Assembly: GCA_027356675.1 (NCBI GenBank) | Contig: DAHVXO010000359.1 | Span: forward strand, 1 to 19,715 | Direction: 5' to 3' | DNA length: 19,715 nucleotides | Source: Symbiobacteriaceae bacterium | Lineage (GTDB): Bacteria; Bacillota_E; Symbiobacteriia; Symbiobacteriales; Symbiobacteriaceae | Shown: positions 1-6,476 of the stretch, in pieces | Layout: each line of letters opens with the position of its first letter | Position numbering within the stretch: position 1 is the stretch's first letter | Program-made: the position numbers and the translations under genes | The notes under the pieces: generated by a model | The model's input: the letters and a program-made list of their open reading frames with translations, nothing else | Databases searched by the model: none | Told to the model about the DNA's origin: nothing

Positions 1-1460
1 GTCTGGGCAGCCAGGTGGAGGCAGCCCGGTTGAGGGCCACCGACCTGGGGGCGACTGAGATCGTGGTCTTCGTGGACCAGGGGGTTCCTGGCGATGTCCT
101 GACCCGGCCGGGCCTCACCAAACTCCGGGACTCGATCGCCAACCGGGCCATCGCCGGCGTGGTCGTCTACGACCCTGACCGCCTCGCCCGCAACCTCTCG
201 CTCCAACTCCTCATCACTGAAGAGATTCAAAACGCCGGCCTCAAATTAGAGTTCGTCAATTTCGAATGGAAGGACACCGACGAGGGGCGGCTCTTTTATT
301 CGATCCGGGGTGCTATCGCCGAGTACGAGAAGGCCAAGATCCGGGAACGCACCACCCGGGGGAAGTGGGCCAAAGCCAGGCAAGGATTCTCACCCACCGG
401 CCGGGTACCTTACGGCTACACGTTCGACAAGCACTCCAAGCGCATCAGTGTCAACACCCAGACTGTGCCTCATTTGCAGAGCATCTTCACATGGCTCACT
501 GCGGACGACCTGGGGCCCAGTCGCATCGCCAACCGGCTCAATGCCATGCAGGTGCCGCCCCCGCTGCATGCTCCCAGGTGGGGGGCTTCAAGCATCCGGC
601 ACATTGTGCGTAATCCGGCCTATCTCGGCAGGCAGATCGTGCACCGCCTGAATACCGAAGGCACTCACCGTAACCCTCACATCCCCAAGGAGCAGCGCAA
701 GGCAGCGGTGGAGCGGCCGGCAGCCGAATGGCTGACGATTGCCGTGCCGCGCCTCATCGACGACCGCACATGGGACCTCGCCAACCGGGCGCTAGCTAAC
801 TTGAGCCGGAAGTACGCCGGGAGGCCCGAGCACCACTTCTTCCTGCTCAAACGCCTCATCGCATGCGGAATCTGCGGGCTGTCCATGTACGGCATGAAGT
901 TGAACCGGGGCAAGGCCTGCCGGTATTACCGGTGCACGAGCGGCATCCGTGCCGGGTACCCCAAGTGCGGAATGCGATCCATGCCGGCGGATGACCTGGA
1001 GGAGAGCATCTGGCAGCAAATCGTGGCATGGGCGACCGACAGCCACGCACACCGGGCCGCGGTCCAGGATGCGCGGGACGCGGAGCACCACCGAATGGCC
1101 GAACCCGACCTGCAGTGGGTGAAGCTGCAGTGGACGGAGGCTCAAGCGGAGCAGGCCCAACTCGGCGCGCTCGTGGCCCGCGGCTTGGTCAGGCTAGAGC
1201 ATGTCAGTGCCGCGCTGCGGGAACTGGAAGGCCGTGTCCAACACCTGGCTGAGGTCATCAAGGAGACCCAGGACCGGCAGTCCCTGCGCCCCGGCTGGAC
1301 GGCCGCAGAAGCCGCCCCCCTGAGCGCTGCGGACCTGTGGGCATTTGCGCCGGACCAAAGGTACGCCACGGTCAAGCGGTATCTGGAGCGGGTCTTCGTC
1401 TACCCGGACGGTAAGCTGCGCCTCGTTCCGCGATTGCAGCCCCTTGTTGTAAATTCCTGA
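1..1460. mobile_element. right end of an integrated recombinase-bearing element
   Basis: Everything left of about 1460 belongs to an element inserted into a SPOCS-domain gene. The host gene on the minus strand matches its own repeat pattern up to residue 332 (codon 1461-1463) and then loses all similarity. The only gene seen in the element part is the large serine recombinase, pointing outward to the junction. The other end, the cargo and the 3' part of the host gene lie outside the window. It may be a prophage, an integrative element or a skin-like intervening element; the window alone cannot decide. Confidence 0.75.
3..1460 (+). CDS. large serine recombinase, 5' end outside the window
   Basis: Site-specific recombinase of the large serine (resolvase/invertase) family, which cuts and rejoins attachment sites to integrate or excise an element. 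The frame is open to the window edge (LGSQVE precedes the first visible Met), so the N-terminal catalytic Ser motif is missing only because the window starts late. From the first visible Met (position 15), the rest of the resolvase domain covers about residues 1-120 (VVVYDPDRLARN, AEYEKAKIRERT). A Recombinase domain follows (about 125-270, GRVPYGY), then a zinc ribbon at about 280-310 (CGIC and later YYRC and KCG cysteines) and a charged, probably coiled-coil region at about 340-420. The TGA at 1458-1460 directly abuts the last native codon of the interrupted SPOCS gene on the other strand, so the gene lies at the extreme end of its element. Base composition resembles the host. Confidence 0.93.
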   Translation: MGSQVEAARLRATDLGATEIVVFVDQGVPGDVLTRPGLTKLRDSIANRAIAGVVVYDPDRLARNLSLQLLITEEIQNAGLKLEFVNFEWKDTDEGRLFYSIRGAIAEYEKAKIRERTTRGKWAKARQGFSPTGRVPYGYTFDKHSKRISVNTQTVPHLQSIFTWLTADDLGPSRIANRLNAMQVPPPLHAPRWGASSIRHIVRNPAYLGRQIVHRLNTEGTHRNPHIPKEQRKAAVERPAAEWLTIAVPRLIDDRTWDLANRALANLSRKYAGRPEHHFFLLKRLIACGICGLSMYGMKLNRGKACRYYRCTSGIRAGYPKCGMRSMPADDLEESIWQQIVAWATDSHAHRAAVQDARDAEHHRMAEPDLQWVKLQWTEAQAEQAQLGALVARGLVRLEHVSAALRELEGRVQHLAEVIKETQDRQSLRPGWTAAEAAPLSAADLWAFAPDQRYATVKRYLERVFVYPDGKLRLVPRLQPLVVNS

Positions 1461-1470
1461 GTTGCTCGGA
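1452..1470. other. element/host junction (attachment site half)
   Basis: The switch from recombinase coding to SPOCS coding is placed here. The recombinase stop (1458-1460) is followed at once by GTT, which on the minus strand is the AAC codon for residue 332 of the SPOCS protein. By the 138-residue repeat period this is where modules 1 and 2 continue with QAMVSG and QVLFQG, while module 3 reads NSGIYN. Large serine recombinases use a short crossover core; its exact bases cannot be set without the other junction. Confidence 0.6.
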
Positions 1471-2456
1471 ATGACCTCGACGTTGACGTTTTCCACCCGT
1501 GCCTGGATCTCCTGGATCTTGCGAGCCGGGCGATTCAGGTCGGCCACGTTCTCGACCAGGATCTGCCGGGTGTTGCTGGCGATGACCCGCGAGGCCATCA
1601 CCTGCGGGCCGGCGGGATCCTCCATCACGTTGAGTTCGCAGGTGCGGGTCACCTTGATGAAGACCGAGAGCGTAATGCGCTGGCGAACCTGGCGCCCGTT
1701 GGAGAGGAACCGGTCGACCCGCAGGATCTGCGCCTTGAGGCTGATGTTGTCTTCCGGCTCGGTGCCAAGCACCTCGGCGATGCCCGAGAAGTGTACCCGC
1801 TCCTCCTGGAAGAACTCCACGTCATCTTCCGAGACGAAGAAGATAGACTTGACGATCGTGCCCTGAAAGAGCACCTGGTCGGTGGAGGCCTCGGCGACCA
1901 CGTCCTCCAGCATCACCTGGATGTCGCGGATCTTCTTGGCCCGGCGGTCGAGGTCGACGCAGCTCTCCACGGTGACGGCCTTCGTGGTCTCGTTGACCAC
2001 GCACTCGGCCTTGACCAGCGGGCCGGCCGGGTTGAGCACCACGTTAACCTGGCAGTCTTCGGTCACCTTGACCACGAACTGCAAGATTGCCCGCTGGATC
2101 AGCTCCTGACCGAAGTCCAGGGAGTGCGTCAGCCGCAGGATAGCCCCGGAGACCTGCGCCATTTGCCCGGCGATCGCGCCGGGGCAGTCGACGAACACGT
2201 TGAATGGGACATCTTCGGGAACGTGATGTACATGGTGGTCCTCGCCTACGAAGAAGATCTGCTTGTGAAGAATGCCGCTGACCATCGCCTGCGAATCGAT
2301 GACCTCCGCCGTGAGGTCCACGAGGCGGGCCTGGATTTCGGCAATCTTCTTCGCCCGGCGCGGCAGGACGAAGCGCGACTCGACACACGCCTCGCCAATG
2401 CTCTCGCACACCAAGCACTCGAGCTTCAAGAGCTGGGTGTTGCTGCCGTCTGCCAC
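1461..2456 (-). CDS. SPOCS (DUF3794) multi-module protein, 3' end split off by the element
   Basis: This is the 5' part (332 residues) of a protein made of tandem SPOCS/DUF3794 modules, the fold of the SipL spore morphogenesis protein and of many uncharacterised clostridial spore proteins. Three copies of a marker motif are visible: RRAKKIAEIQ (about 33-42), RRAKKIRDIQ (171-180) and RPARKIQEIQ (309-318), a period of 138 residues. Modules 1 and 2 also share IFFV and a following acidic stretch. Module 3 breaks off after residue 332 at the element junction; the frame then reads 88 unrelated residues antisense to the recombinase to a stop at 1194. GTG 2456 is chosen because GGAAGGGGG lies upstream, whereas the in-frame ATG at 2504 has no clear site. 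A SigK-type promoter lies at 2569-2597. The role in the spore coat or envelope is inferred from the family. Confidence 0.8.
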
Positions 2457-2568
2457 GTGCCTTTTCCCCCTTCCGATACGCTTGGGGTCCGGGCGGCGCC
2501 GCATCGGCTGGTATGTGGCGGGCCGCCGGTGGACCAGGGGATCGGGAAAGCACCCGTCTCCTGTTGGT

Positions 2569-2597
2569 CATGATATGTCCCCGACTGGTCCAGGGTG
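2569..2597 (-). promoter_or_regulatory. candidate mother-cell (SigK-type) promoter of the SPOCS gene
   Basis: On the minus strand CACC, 16 bases, then CATATCATG. The Bacillus SigK consensus is mACm-N16-CATAnnnTA, so the -35 and spacing fit exactly and the -10 has one mismatch in the last base. It also resembles a SigE -10. It lies about 110 bases before the chosen GTG. Found by eye; whether this organism keeps the Bacillus consensus is an assumption. Confidence 0.5.
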
Positions 2598-2640
2598 TGC
2601 CCAAAGGCGCGAAACTCTGGCCGATTCAGCGAAAATCGAA

Positions 2641-2672
2641 GGCCCGGATCCCCGCAGCCGGGGAACCGGGCC
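2641..2672 (-). terminator. terminator after the RRM gene
   Basis: A GC-rich hairpin with outer arms GGCCCGG and CCGGGCC and a second paired part (CCCC/GGGG) inside. On the minus strand it is followed by the T-rich stretch TTCGATTTTCG. It sits 14 bases after the end of the RRM gene and upstream of the SPOCS gene promoter, separating the two transcripts. Confidence 0.7.
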
Positions 2673-2686
2673 TGTCTCACGCAAAC

Positions 2687-2938
2687 CTACCGTTGCCGGG
2701 CCTGCGCCTCGTTGACTGTAACCGTCCGACCGCCCAGCACGGAACCGTTGAGGGCCTCGATGGCCTTGGCGGCATCTTCGGCTGCGACCTCCACGAATCC
2801 GAACCCGCGGGAACGGCCAGTCTCACGGTCCGTAATAATCCGGGCGCCTTTAACCTGTGCGTGTGGACTAACCCAGGCTGCCAGGGACTCCTCCGTCGTG
2901 GACCAGGGCAAATTGCCAACATACAGGGTCGTCGTCAT
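2687..2938 (-). CDS. small RRM RNA-binding protein
   Basis: An 83-residue protein consisting of almost nothing but one RNA recognition motif, as in the Rbp proteins of cyanobacteria and a scattering of other bacteria. The two RNA-contact motifs are clear: RNP-2 LYVGNL near residues 5-10 and RNP-1 RGFGFVEV near residues 44-51, with the aromatic positions kept. Start ATG 2938 is preceded by a GGGAG/GGGAGG purine-rich site; the frame extends further upstream, but the added residues are not RRM-like and overlap the promoter. It is monocistronic, with its own vegetative promoter (3021-3049), a leader of about 75 bases and a terminator. A role as RNA chaperone or in cold or stress response is only a family-based guess. 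Confidence 0.9.
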   Translation of the reverse strand: MTTTLYVGNLPWSTTEESLAAWVSPHAQVKGARIITDRETGRSRGFGFVEVAAEDAAKAIEALNGSVLGGRTVTVNEAQARQR

Positions 2939-3020
2939 CCTCCCACTCCCCCCCCCGAGAGACGGTGAACTGCCCCAAAAGCCCCATACAAAAGATGGGT
3001 ATTGTTTGGAAATTAAGACT

Positions 3021-3049
3021 AGTATAATCGAAGTGTAGGGGTACAGCAA
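3021..3049 (-). promoter_or_regulatory. vegetative-type promoter of the RRM gene
   Basis: Minus strand TTGCTG, 17 bases, TATACT. Both boxes are close to the SigA consensus with ideal spacing. Transcription would start near 3014 and give a leader of about 75 bases before ATG 2938. No known riboswitch was recognised in that leader. Confidence 0.75.
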
Positions 3050-3103
3050 GGATTCGTGTAGGATTTCGTCGAATCTAGGCGACCCAGGTCACGGATGCGC
3101 AAA

Positions 3104-3124
3104 GCCCGGGGAGTATCCCCGGGC
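3104..3124 (-). terminator. terminator after the CAP-domain gene
   Basis: A perfect 9-bp stem, GCCCGGGGA / TCCCCGGGC, with a 3-base loop, followed on the minus strand by TTTGCG. It lies just after the CAP gene stop. The T-run is short, so the efficiency is uncertain. Confidence 0.65.
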
Positions 3125-3137
3125 CCCGTCGGCAACA

Positions 3138-3860
3138 TTATCCGATGAACTGCTGCGTGAACATCATTCCGTACTGGCCGCCATGGATGATTCCGATACC
3201 GACCTTGGTGAAGGACGGGTTCAGGATGTTGGCCCGGTGGCCCGGGCTGTTCATGAGGGCCTGGTGGGCGGCGTCAACGCTCTGGTTGCCGGCGATGTTC
3301 TCGCCCGCCGTCATGTAGCGGATGCCGGCGGCACGCATCTGGTCGAACGGGGAACCGAGGGTCGGCGATTCGTGGCCGAAGTAGTGGAGAGCAGCCATGT
3401 TCTGGCTCTTGGCACGGGCGGTTTGCACCAGGGCCGGGTCCACCTGGAGGGTAGGCAGTCCGGCACGGGCCCGCTCCGCGTTGACCAGGTCCACCATCCG
3501 GCTCTCCTCGGCTGTGAGGCCAGGGGCGGCGACCGGGGTCACCGGCTGGGGCGTTTGGGTCACCGGCCGGGGCGCTTGAGCCACCGGCTTCACAATCTGA
3601 GCCGGAGCAGGGGCCGAGGCCTTAGGGGCTTGCGAAACGGTCGGACGCCGGTGCCAGACGAACGTGTACAGGTGGGGCCGTTGCGACTGCACCTCGGGCT
3701 GCGATTGGGTCACCGGGCGATACGAAGCGCGGGCCAAATCTACAGACTGAACCACTGCCACTGGCTGGTCCGGCAGGACGGCCACAGGCGTACCGGAACC
3801 CGAAAAGAGGGTGCCAAAAGACAACAGACTGACGAGCAAACGGGATGTGAAGTCAAACAA
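3138..3860 (-). CDS. secreted CAP/SCP-domain protein (YkwD-like)
   Basis: A 240-residue exported protein. Residues about 1-30 look like a signal peptide (LLVSLLSFGTLFSG). A low-complexity Pro/Gln/Val/Thr linker with repeated PVTQ/PVAQ units follows at about 65-112. The C-terminal 125 residues form a CAP domain of the YkwD type, with EESRMVDLVNAERARAGL, HYFGHESP, AGENIAG and SPGHRANILNP, including the conserved His and Glu positions. Bacterial members occur on spores and cell surfaces, and their biochemical role is mostly unknown. The start is TTG 3858-3860 with AAGGGGG just upstream; the next possible starts would remove part of the signal peptide. It is monocistronic between a possible promoter (3950-3979) and a terminator (3104-3124). 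Confidence 0.9.
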   Translation of the reverse strand: MFDFTSRLLVSLLSFGTLFSGSGTPVAVLPDQPVAVVQSVDLARASYRPVTQSQPEVQSQRPHLYTFVWHRRPTVSQAPKASAPAPAQIVKPVAQAPRPVTQTPQPVTPVAAPGLTAEESRMVDLVNAERARAGLPTLQVDPALVQTARAKSQNMAALHYFGHESPTLGSPFDQMRAAGIRYMTAGENIAGNQSVDAAHQALMNSPGHRANILNPSFTKVGIGIIHGGQYGMMFTQQFIG

Positions 3861-3949
3861 GGAGGATCCCCCTTCGGGAGTTCGTTAGTCTCAGCCGTGG
3901 CTGGCAGACCAGCAATTGAGTTGCGAACGGTATCCCCCCGGACAGTTCA

Positions 3950-3979
3950 AGCATAAGATAAAATCATGTAGCCGCTCAA
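3950..3979 (-). promoter_or_regulatory. possible promoter of the CAP-domain gene
   Basis: Minus strand TTGAGC, 18 bases, TATGCT. Each box has two mismatches to the SigA consensus. It would give a leader of about 80 bases before TTG 3860. The leader contains GGGGGG and an imperfect CCCGAAGGGGG fold near the start, but no riboswitch family was recognised. Confidence 0.4.
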
Positions 3980-4085
3980 ACAGCCATACGGCTGCTAAGC
4001 TCACGCATAGCCACCTGAGTCAGTCTGAGCCGGAAAGAGACTCACATGCCCGCCATTGCGTCGCGTATGCGATCAAATGCACCCT

Positions 4086-4158
4086 ATTGGATGAATCTAC
4101 ATCCAATCGCGAGCAGAGAGCACCCCTCCCATCGGGTGTAAACCTTAGCTGATGGGAG
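4086..4158 (+). repeat. two inverted repeats upstream of the dehydrogenase operon
   Basis: ATTGGATG-AATCTA-CATCCAAT at 4086-4107 has 8-bp perfect arms. CTCCCATC at 4126-4133 pairs with GATGGGAG at 4151-4158. Neither is followed by a T-run, so they are better candidates for protein binding sites or RNA structure than for terminators. Confidence 0.5.
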
Positions 4159-4283
4159 CAGTGAATTGCCAGCAGATCGTACAATTGGCGCAGACTCGCA
4201 CGATTTGTGCGGGTGGCCCTAGGAAAAAAGCGACTTTGTCGGTATCATGGGGAACGGTAGGCTCGGGAAATAGGAGAGTGACT

Positions 4284-5174
4284 ATGACTATTCATACCTG
4301 GGGCGTGATTGGAACCGGCCGGTTGGGGCGCGGCATCGCCGAAGTAGTGGCCACCAAAGAATTTGAGGTCATCATGGTCGGCCGGACGTCGTCCGAGCTG
4401 GAGTACGCCCAACGTTGTCTTGACACCGCCCTGCAGCATGAAATCGACCGTTGGGCCATCACCGAGGCCGAGAAACGGGTCATTATGGCGCGCATCCATT
4501 TCACGACGGAGATCACGGAGTTATCCAAGGTCGATTTCGTGGTCGTCGCCATGGTTGCCGAAATCGAAGAGGACAAGCAAGTCTTCCGCACGCTCGATCA
4601 GATCTGCGGCAAGGACGTCATCCTGGCGTCCAACACCTCAACCCTGTCGATCACAGAGATGGCTGCCGCCACCTACCGGCCGGATAAGGTCATCGGGACC
4701 CACTTCCTGACCCCCATGACGAAGACCCGGGTGGTGGAAGTGGTCCGCGGCCTCAAGACCTCCGACGAGACGGTGAGCGCGGTCAAGGCGCTGATGGAAC
4801 GGCTGGACCGGGTCGGCGTCGAAGTGTACGAGTCCACTGGCTACGTCACGACCCGCCTGATCGTCCCGCTGATCAACGAGGCCTGCGCCCTGATCATGGA
4901 AGGCGTGGCGACGGCTGAAGACATCGACACTGCCATGCGATTGGGCTACGGCATGTCAAACGGCCCGCTGGAGATCGCCGACCGGATCGGGCTCGATACC
5001 GTGCTGGTCATGTGTGAACGGCTCTGGCGTGAGTATGGCGATCAGAAGTACCGGCCGTTGCCGGTCCTGCGCAAGCTCGTGCGGGCCAGGCACCTGGGCC
5101 TCGAGACCGGCGAAGGCTTCTTCAAGTACGACCCCGACGGGGATCGGATCAAGATTGGGGTGACCAACAATTGA
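4284..5174 (+). CDS. 3-hydroxyacyl-CoA dehydrogenase family protein (3-hydroxybutyryl-CoA dehydrogenase-like)
   Basis: NAD(P)-dependent enzyme of the family that interconverts 3-hydroxyacyl-CoA and 3-oxoacyl-CoA in butyrate-type metabolism or beta-oxidation. The 296-residue protein has the normal two-domain length of Hbd/PaaH. The nucleotide-binding motif GVIGTGRLGRG starts at about residue 7, and the C-terminal domain carries NEACALIMEGVA and GLDTVL. The His-Glu dyad is kept (GTHFLTP and VVEVVRG). Two Asn residues conserved in the family, in HFFNP and VNRLL, are both Thr here (HFLTP and TTRLI), so activity or substrate may differ. Start ATG 4284 is chosen for TAGGAG seven bases upstream; a long in-frame extension upstream is not family-like. 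Its TGA overlaps the TTG of acetate kinase (TTGA), so the two are translationally coupled. Confidence 0.88.
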   Translation: MTIHTWGVIGTGRLGRGIAEVVATKEFEVIMVGRTSSELEYAQRCLDTALQHEIDRWAITEAEKRVIMARIHFTTEITELSKVDFVVVAMVAEIEEDKQVFRTLDQICGKDVILASNTSTLSITEMAAATYRPDKVIGTHFLTPMTKTRVVEVVRGLKTSDETVSAVKALMERLDRVGVEVYESTGYVTTRLIVPLINEACALIMEGVATAEDIDTAMRLGYGMSNGPLEIADRIGLDTVLVMCERLWREYGDQKYRPLPVLRKLVRARHLGLETGEGFFKYDPDGDRIKIGVTNN

Positions 5175-6373
5175 AGATCCTGGTCCTGAACTGCGGCTCC
5201 TCCTCAGTCAAATACCAGTTCCTCGACATGGACTCCGAGCAGGTCCTGGCAATCGGCAAGGTCGAGCGTATCGGCATGGATGATGCAGTCTTTGAGTACA
5301 AGAACGCCGGGGGGCATCAGATCAAAGACATTGCCACTATCCTCAACCACACGACGGCGGTCCGGCAGGTACTCGGTGCCCTGACCCATAAGGACCTCGG
5401 CGTGATCGCCAGCCCGACAGAGATCGGTGCCGTGGGTCACCGGGTCGTGCACGGCGGCGAGTCGTTCTCGCAATCCGTACTGGTGGATGATGAAGTCAAA
5501 CAGCACCTGCGGGCTCTGTTTGACCTGGCGCCGCTGCACAACCCGGCCAACCTGACCGGCATCCTGGCGGCGGAAGCAAGTCTGCCAGGGGTGCCGCACG
5601 TCGCCGTCTTCGATACGGCGTTCCACGCAACCATGCCGCGGACGTCCTTCCTATACGCCCTCCCCTACGCCATGTACAAGCGCCATAAGGTCCGCCGGTA
5701 CGGCTTCCACGGGACCTCGCACAAGTATGTCTTTGAGCGGCTGGCGGCGCAGCTGGGAAAGGCGCCCGCTGAGCTGAAGGTCATTACGCTGCACCTGGGC
5801 AACGGTGCGTCGTGCTGCGCCATCCTGCAAGGGAAGTCTTTCGATACCTACATGGGCTTCACGCCACTGGAGGGACTGATCATGGGCACCCGCAGCGGCG
5901 ACGTGGACCCCGGGGTGATCTCCTATATCATGAGCCGGGAAGAGATCAGCATCCAGGAAGTCAACTCCATGCTCAACAAGCATTCGGGGATGCGAGGCCT
6001 CTCTGGCATCTCCGGCGATATGCGGCAGATTGAGGAGGAGATGGCCCGAGGCGATGAGCGCGCCGGGGAGACCTTCGCGATGTTTGAGTATCGTCTGCGC
6101 AAGTACGTGGGTGCGTATGCGGCGGCGATGAACGGCGTGGACGGCATCGTGTTTACCGGTGGCATCGGCGAGAACTCCAAGCTGCTGCGGGAGACGCTCT
6201 GCCAGAACCTCAGTTACCTCGGCGTGACCTTCGACGCCACAGGCAACGCCGGAAATGGTGAGCGCCGGATCTCCGGACCGGATTCGCGGGTCGCGGTCTG
6301 GGTGATCCCCACCAACGAGGAACTCGTGATCGCGCGCGATACACTGGACCTGGTGGCCCATTTGGCCAAGTAA
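5171..6373 (+). CDS. ackA: acetate kinase
   Basis: Converts acetyl phosphate and ADP to acetate and ATP (reversible) in the cytoplasm. The 400-residue length is typical. All hallmark active-site motifs are present: NCGSSS (about 7), GHRVVHGGE (about 90), APLHNPAN, FDTAFH, YGFHGTSH, HLGNGAS, GTRSGDVDPG and the C-terminal TNEE. These separate it from butyrate kinase. Start TTG 5171 overlaps the upstream dehydrogenase stop; GGGGTGA lies about 8 bases before. The pairing with an acyl-CoA dehydrogenase suggests fermentative acid formation, but no phosphotransacetylase is in the window. It ends facing the dacF-like gene, with a hairpin terminator between them. Confidence 0.97.
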   Translation: MKILVLNCGSSSVKYQFLDMDSEQVLAIGKVERIGMDDAVFEYKNAGGHQIKDIATILNHTTAVRQVLGALTHKDLGVIASPTEIGAVGHRVVHGGESFSQSVLVDDEVKQHLRALFDLAPLHNPANLTGILAAEASLPGVPHVAVFDTAFHATMPRTSFLYALPYAMYKRHKVRRYGFHGTSHKYVFERLAAQLGKAPAELKVITLHLGNGASCCAILQGKSFDTYMGFTPLEGLIMGTRSGDVDPGVISYIMSREEISIQEVNSMLNKHSGMRGLSGISGDMRQIEEEMARGDERAGETFAMFEYRLRKYVGAYAAAMNGVDGIVFTGGIGENSKLLRETLCQNLSYLGVTFDATGNAGNGERRISGPDSRVAVWVIPTNEELVIARDTLDLVAHLAK

Positions 6374-6444
6374 ATCACGGCGAATCATGCGACCGCCCCG
6401 CCGGACTCGAGTGTTCTTGGGAGAGTCCCGGTTCGACGTAGCAA

Positions 6445-6471
6445 AAGGCCGGGGAGCACATCCCCGGCCTT
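6445..6471. terminator. terminator between convergent ackA and dacF-like genes
   Basis: An 11-bp perfect stem, AAGGCCGGGGA / TCCCCGGCCTT, with a 5-base loop. On the minus strand it runs into TTTTGC, a good intrinsic terminator for the carboxypeptidase gene. On the plus strand the tail is CTTCAGATTT, weaker but usable for ackA. Confidence 0.8.
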
Positions 6472-6476
6472 CAGAT

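Larger units (their letters stand above)
3861..4283. other. 423-bp gene-free stretch with inverted repeats
   Basis: The divergent region between the CAP gene and the dehydrogenase-acetate kinase operon. No convincing gene is seen. It holds AGCCATACGGCT-type dyads near 3982, an 8-bp inverted repeat ATTGGATG/CATCCAAT (4086-4107), an 8-bp hairpin CTCCCATC/GATGGGAG with a 17-base loop (4126-4158) and a small CGCAC/GTGCG hairpin near 4200. These could be operators or leader structures for the rightward operon. No clear SigA promoter toward the operon was found. Confidence 0.5.

Noticed and set aside
1462..2573. Plus-strand frames over the SPOCS gene
   Set aside because: The minus-strand frame shows clear internal repeats and family motifs; the plus-strand frames do not.
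3530..3600. Tandem repeats like a CRISPR or phase-variable tract
   Set aside because: These are imperfect in-frame repeats of a Pro/Val/Thr/Gln linker in the CAP protein, with no spacer structure.
3861..3950. Riboswitch (c-di-AMP ydaO type or c-di-GMP) in the CAP gene leader
   Set aside because: The leader has G-runs and a CTGAGACTAAC stretch, but the conserved cores of these classes could not be aligned.
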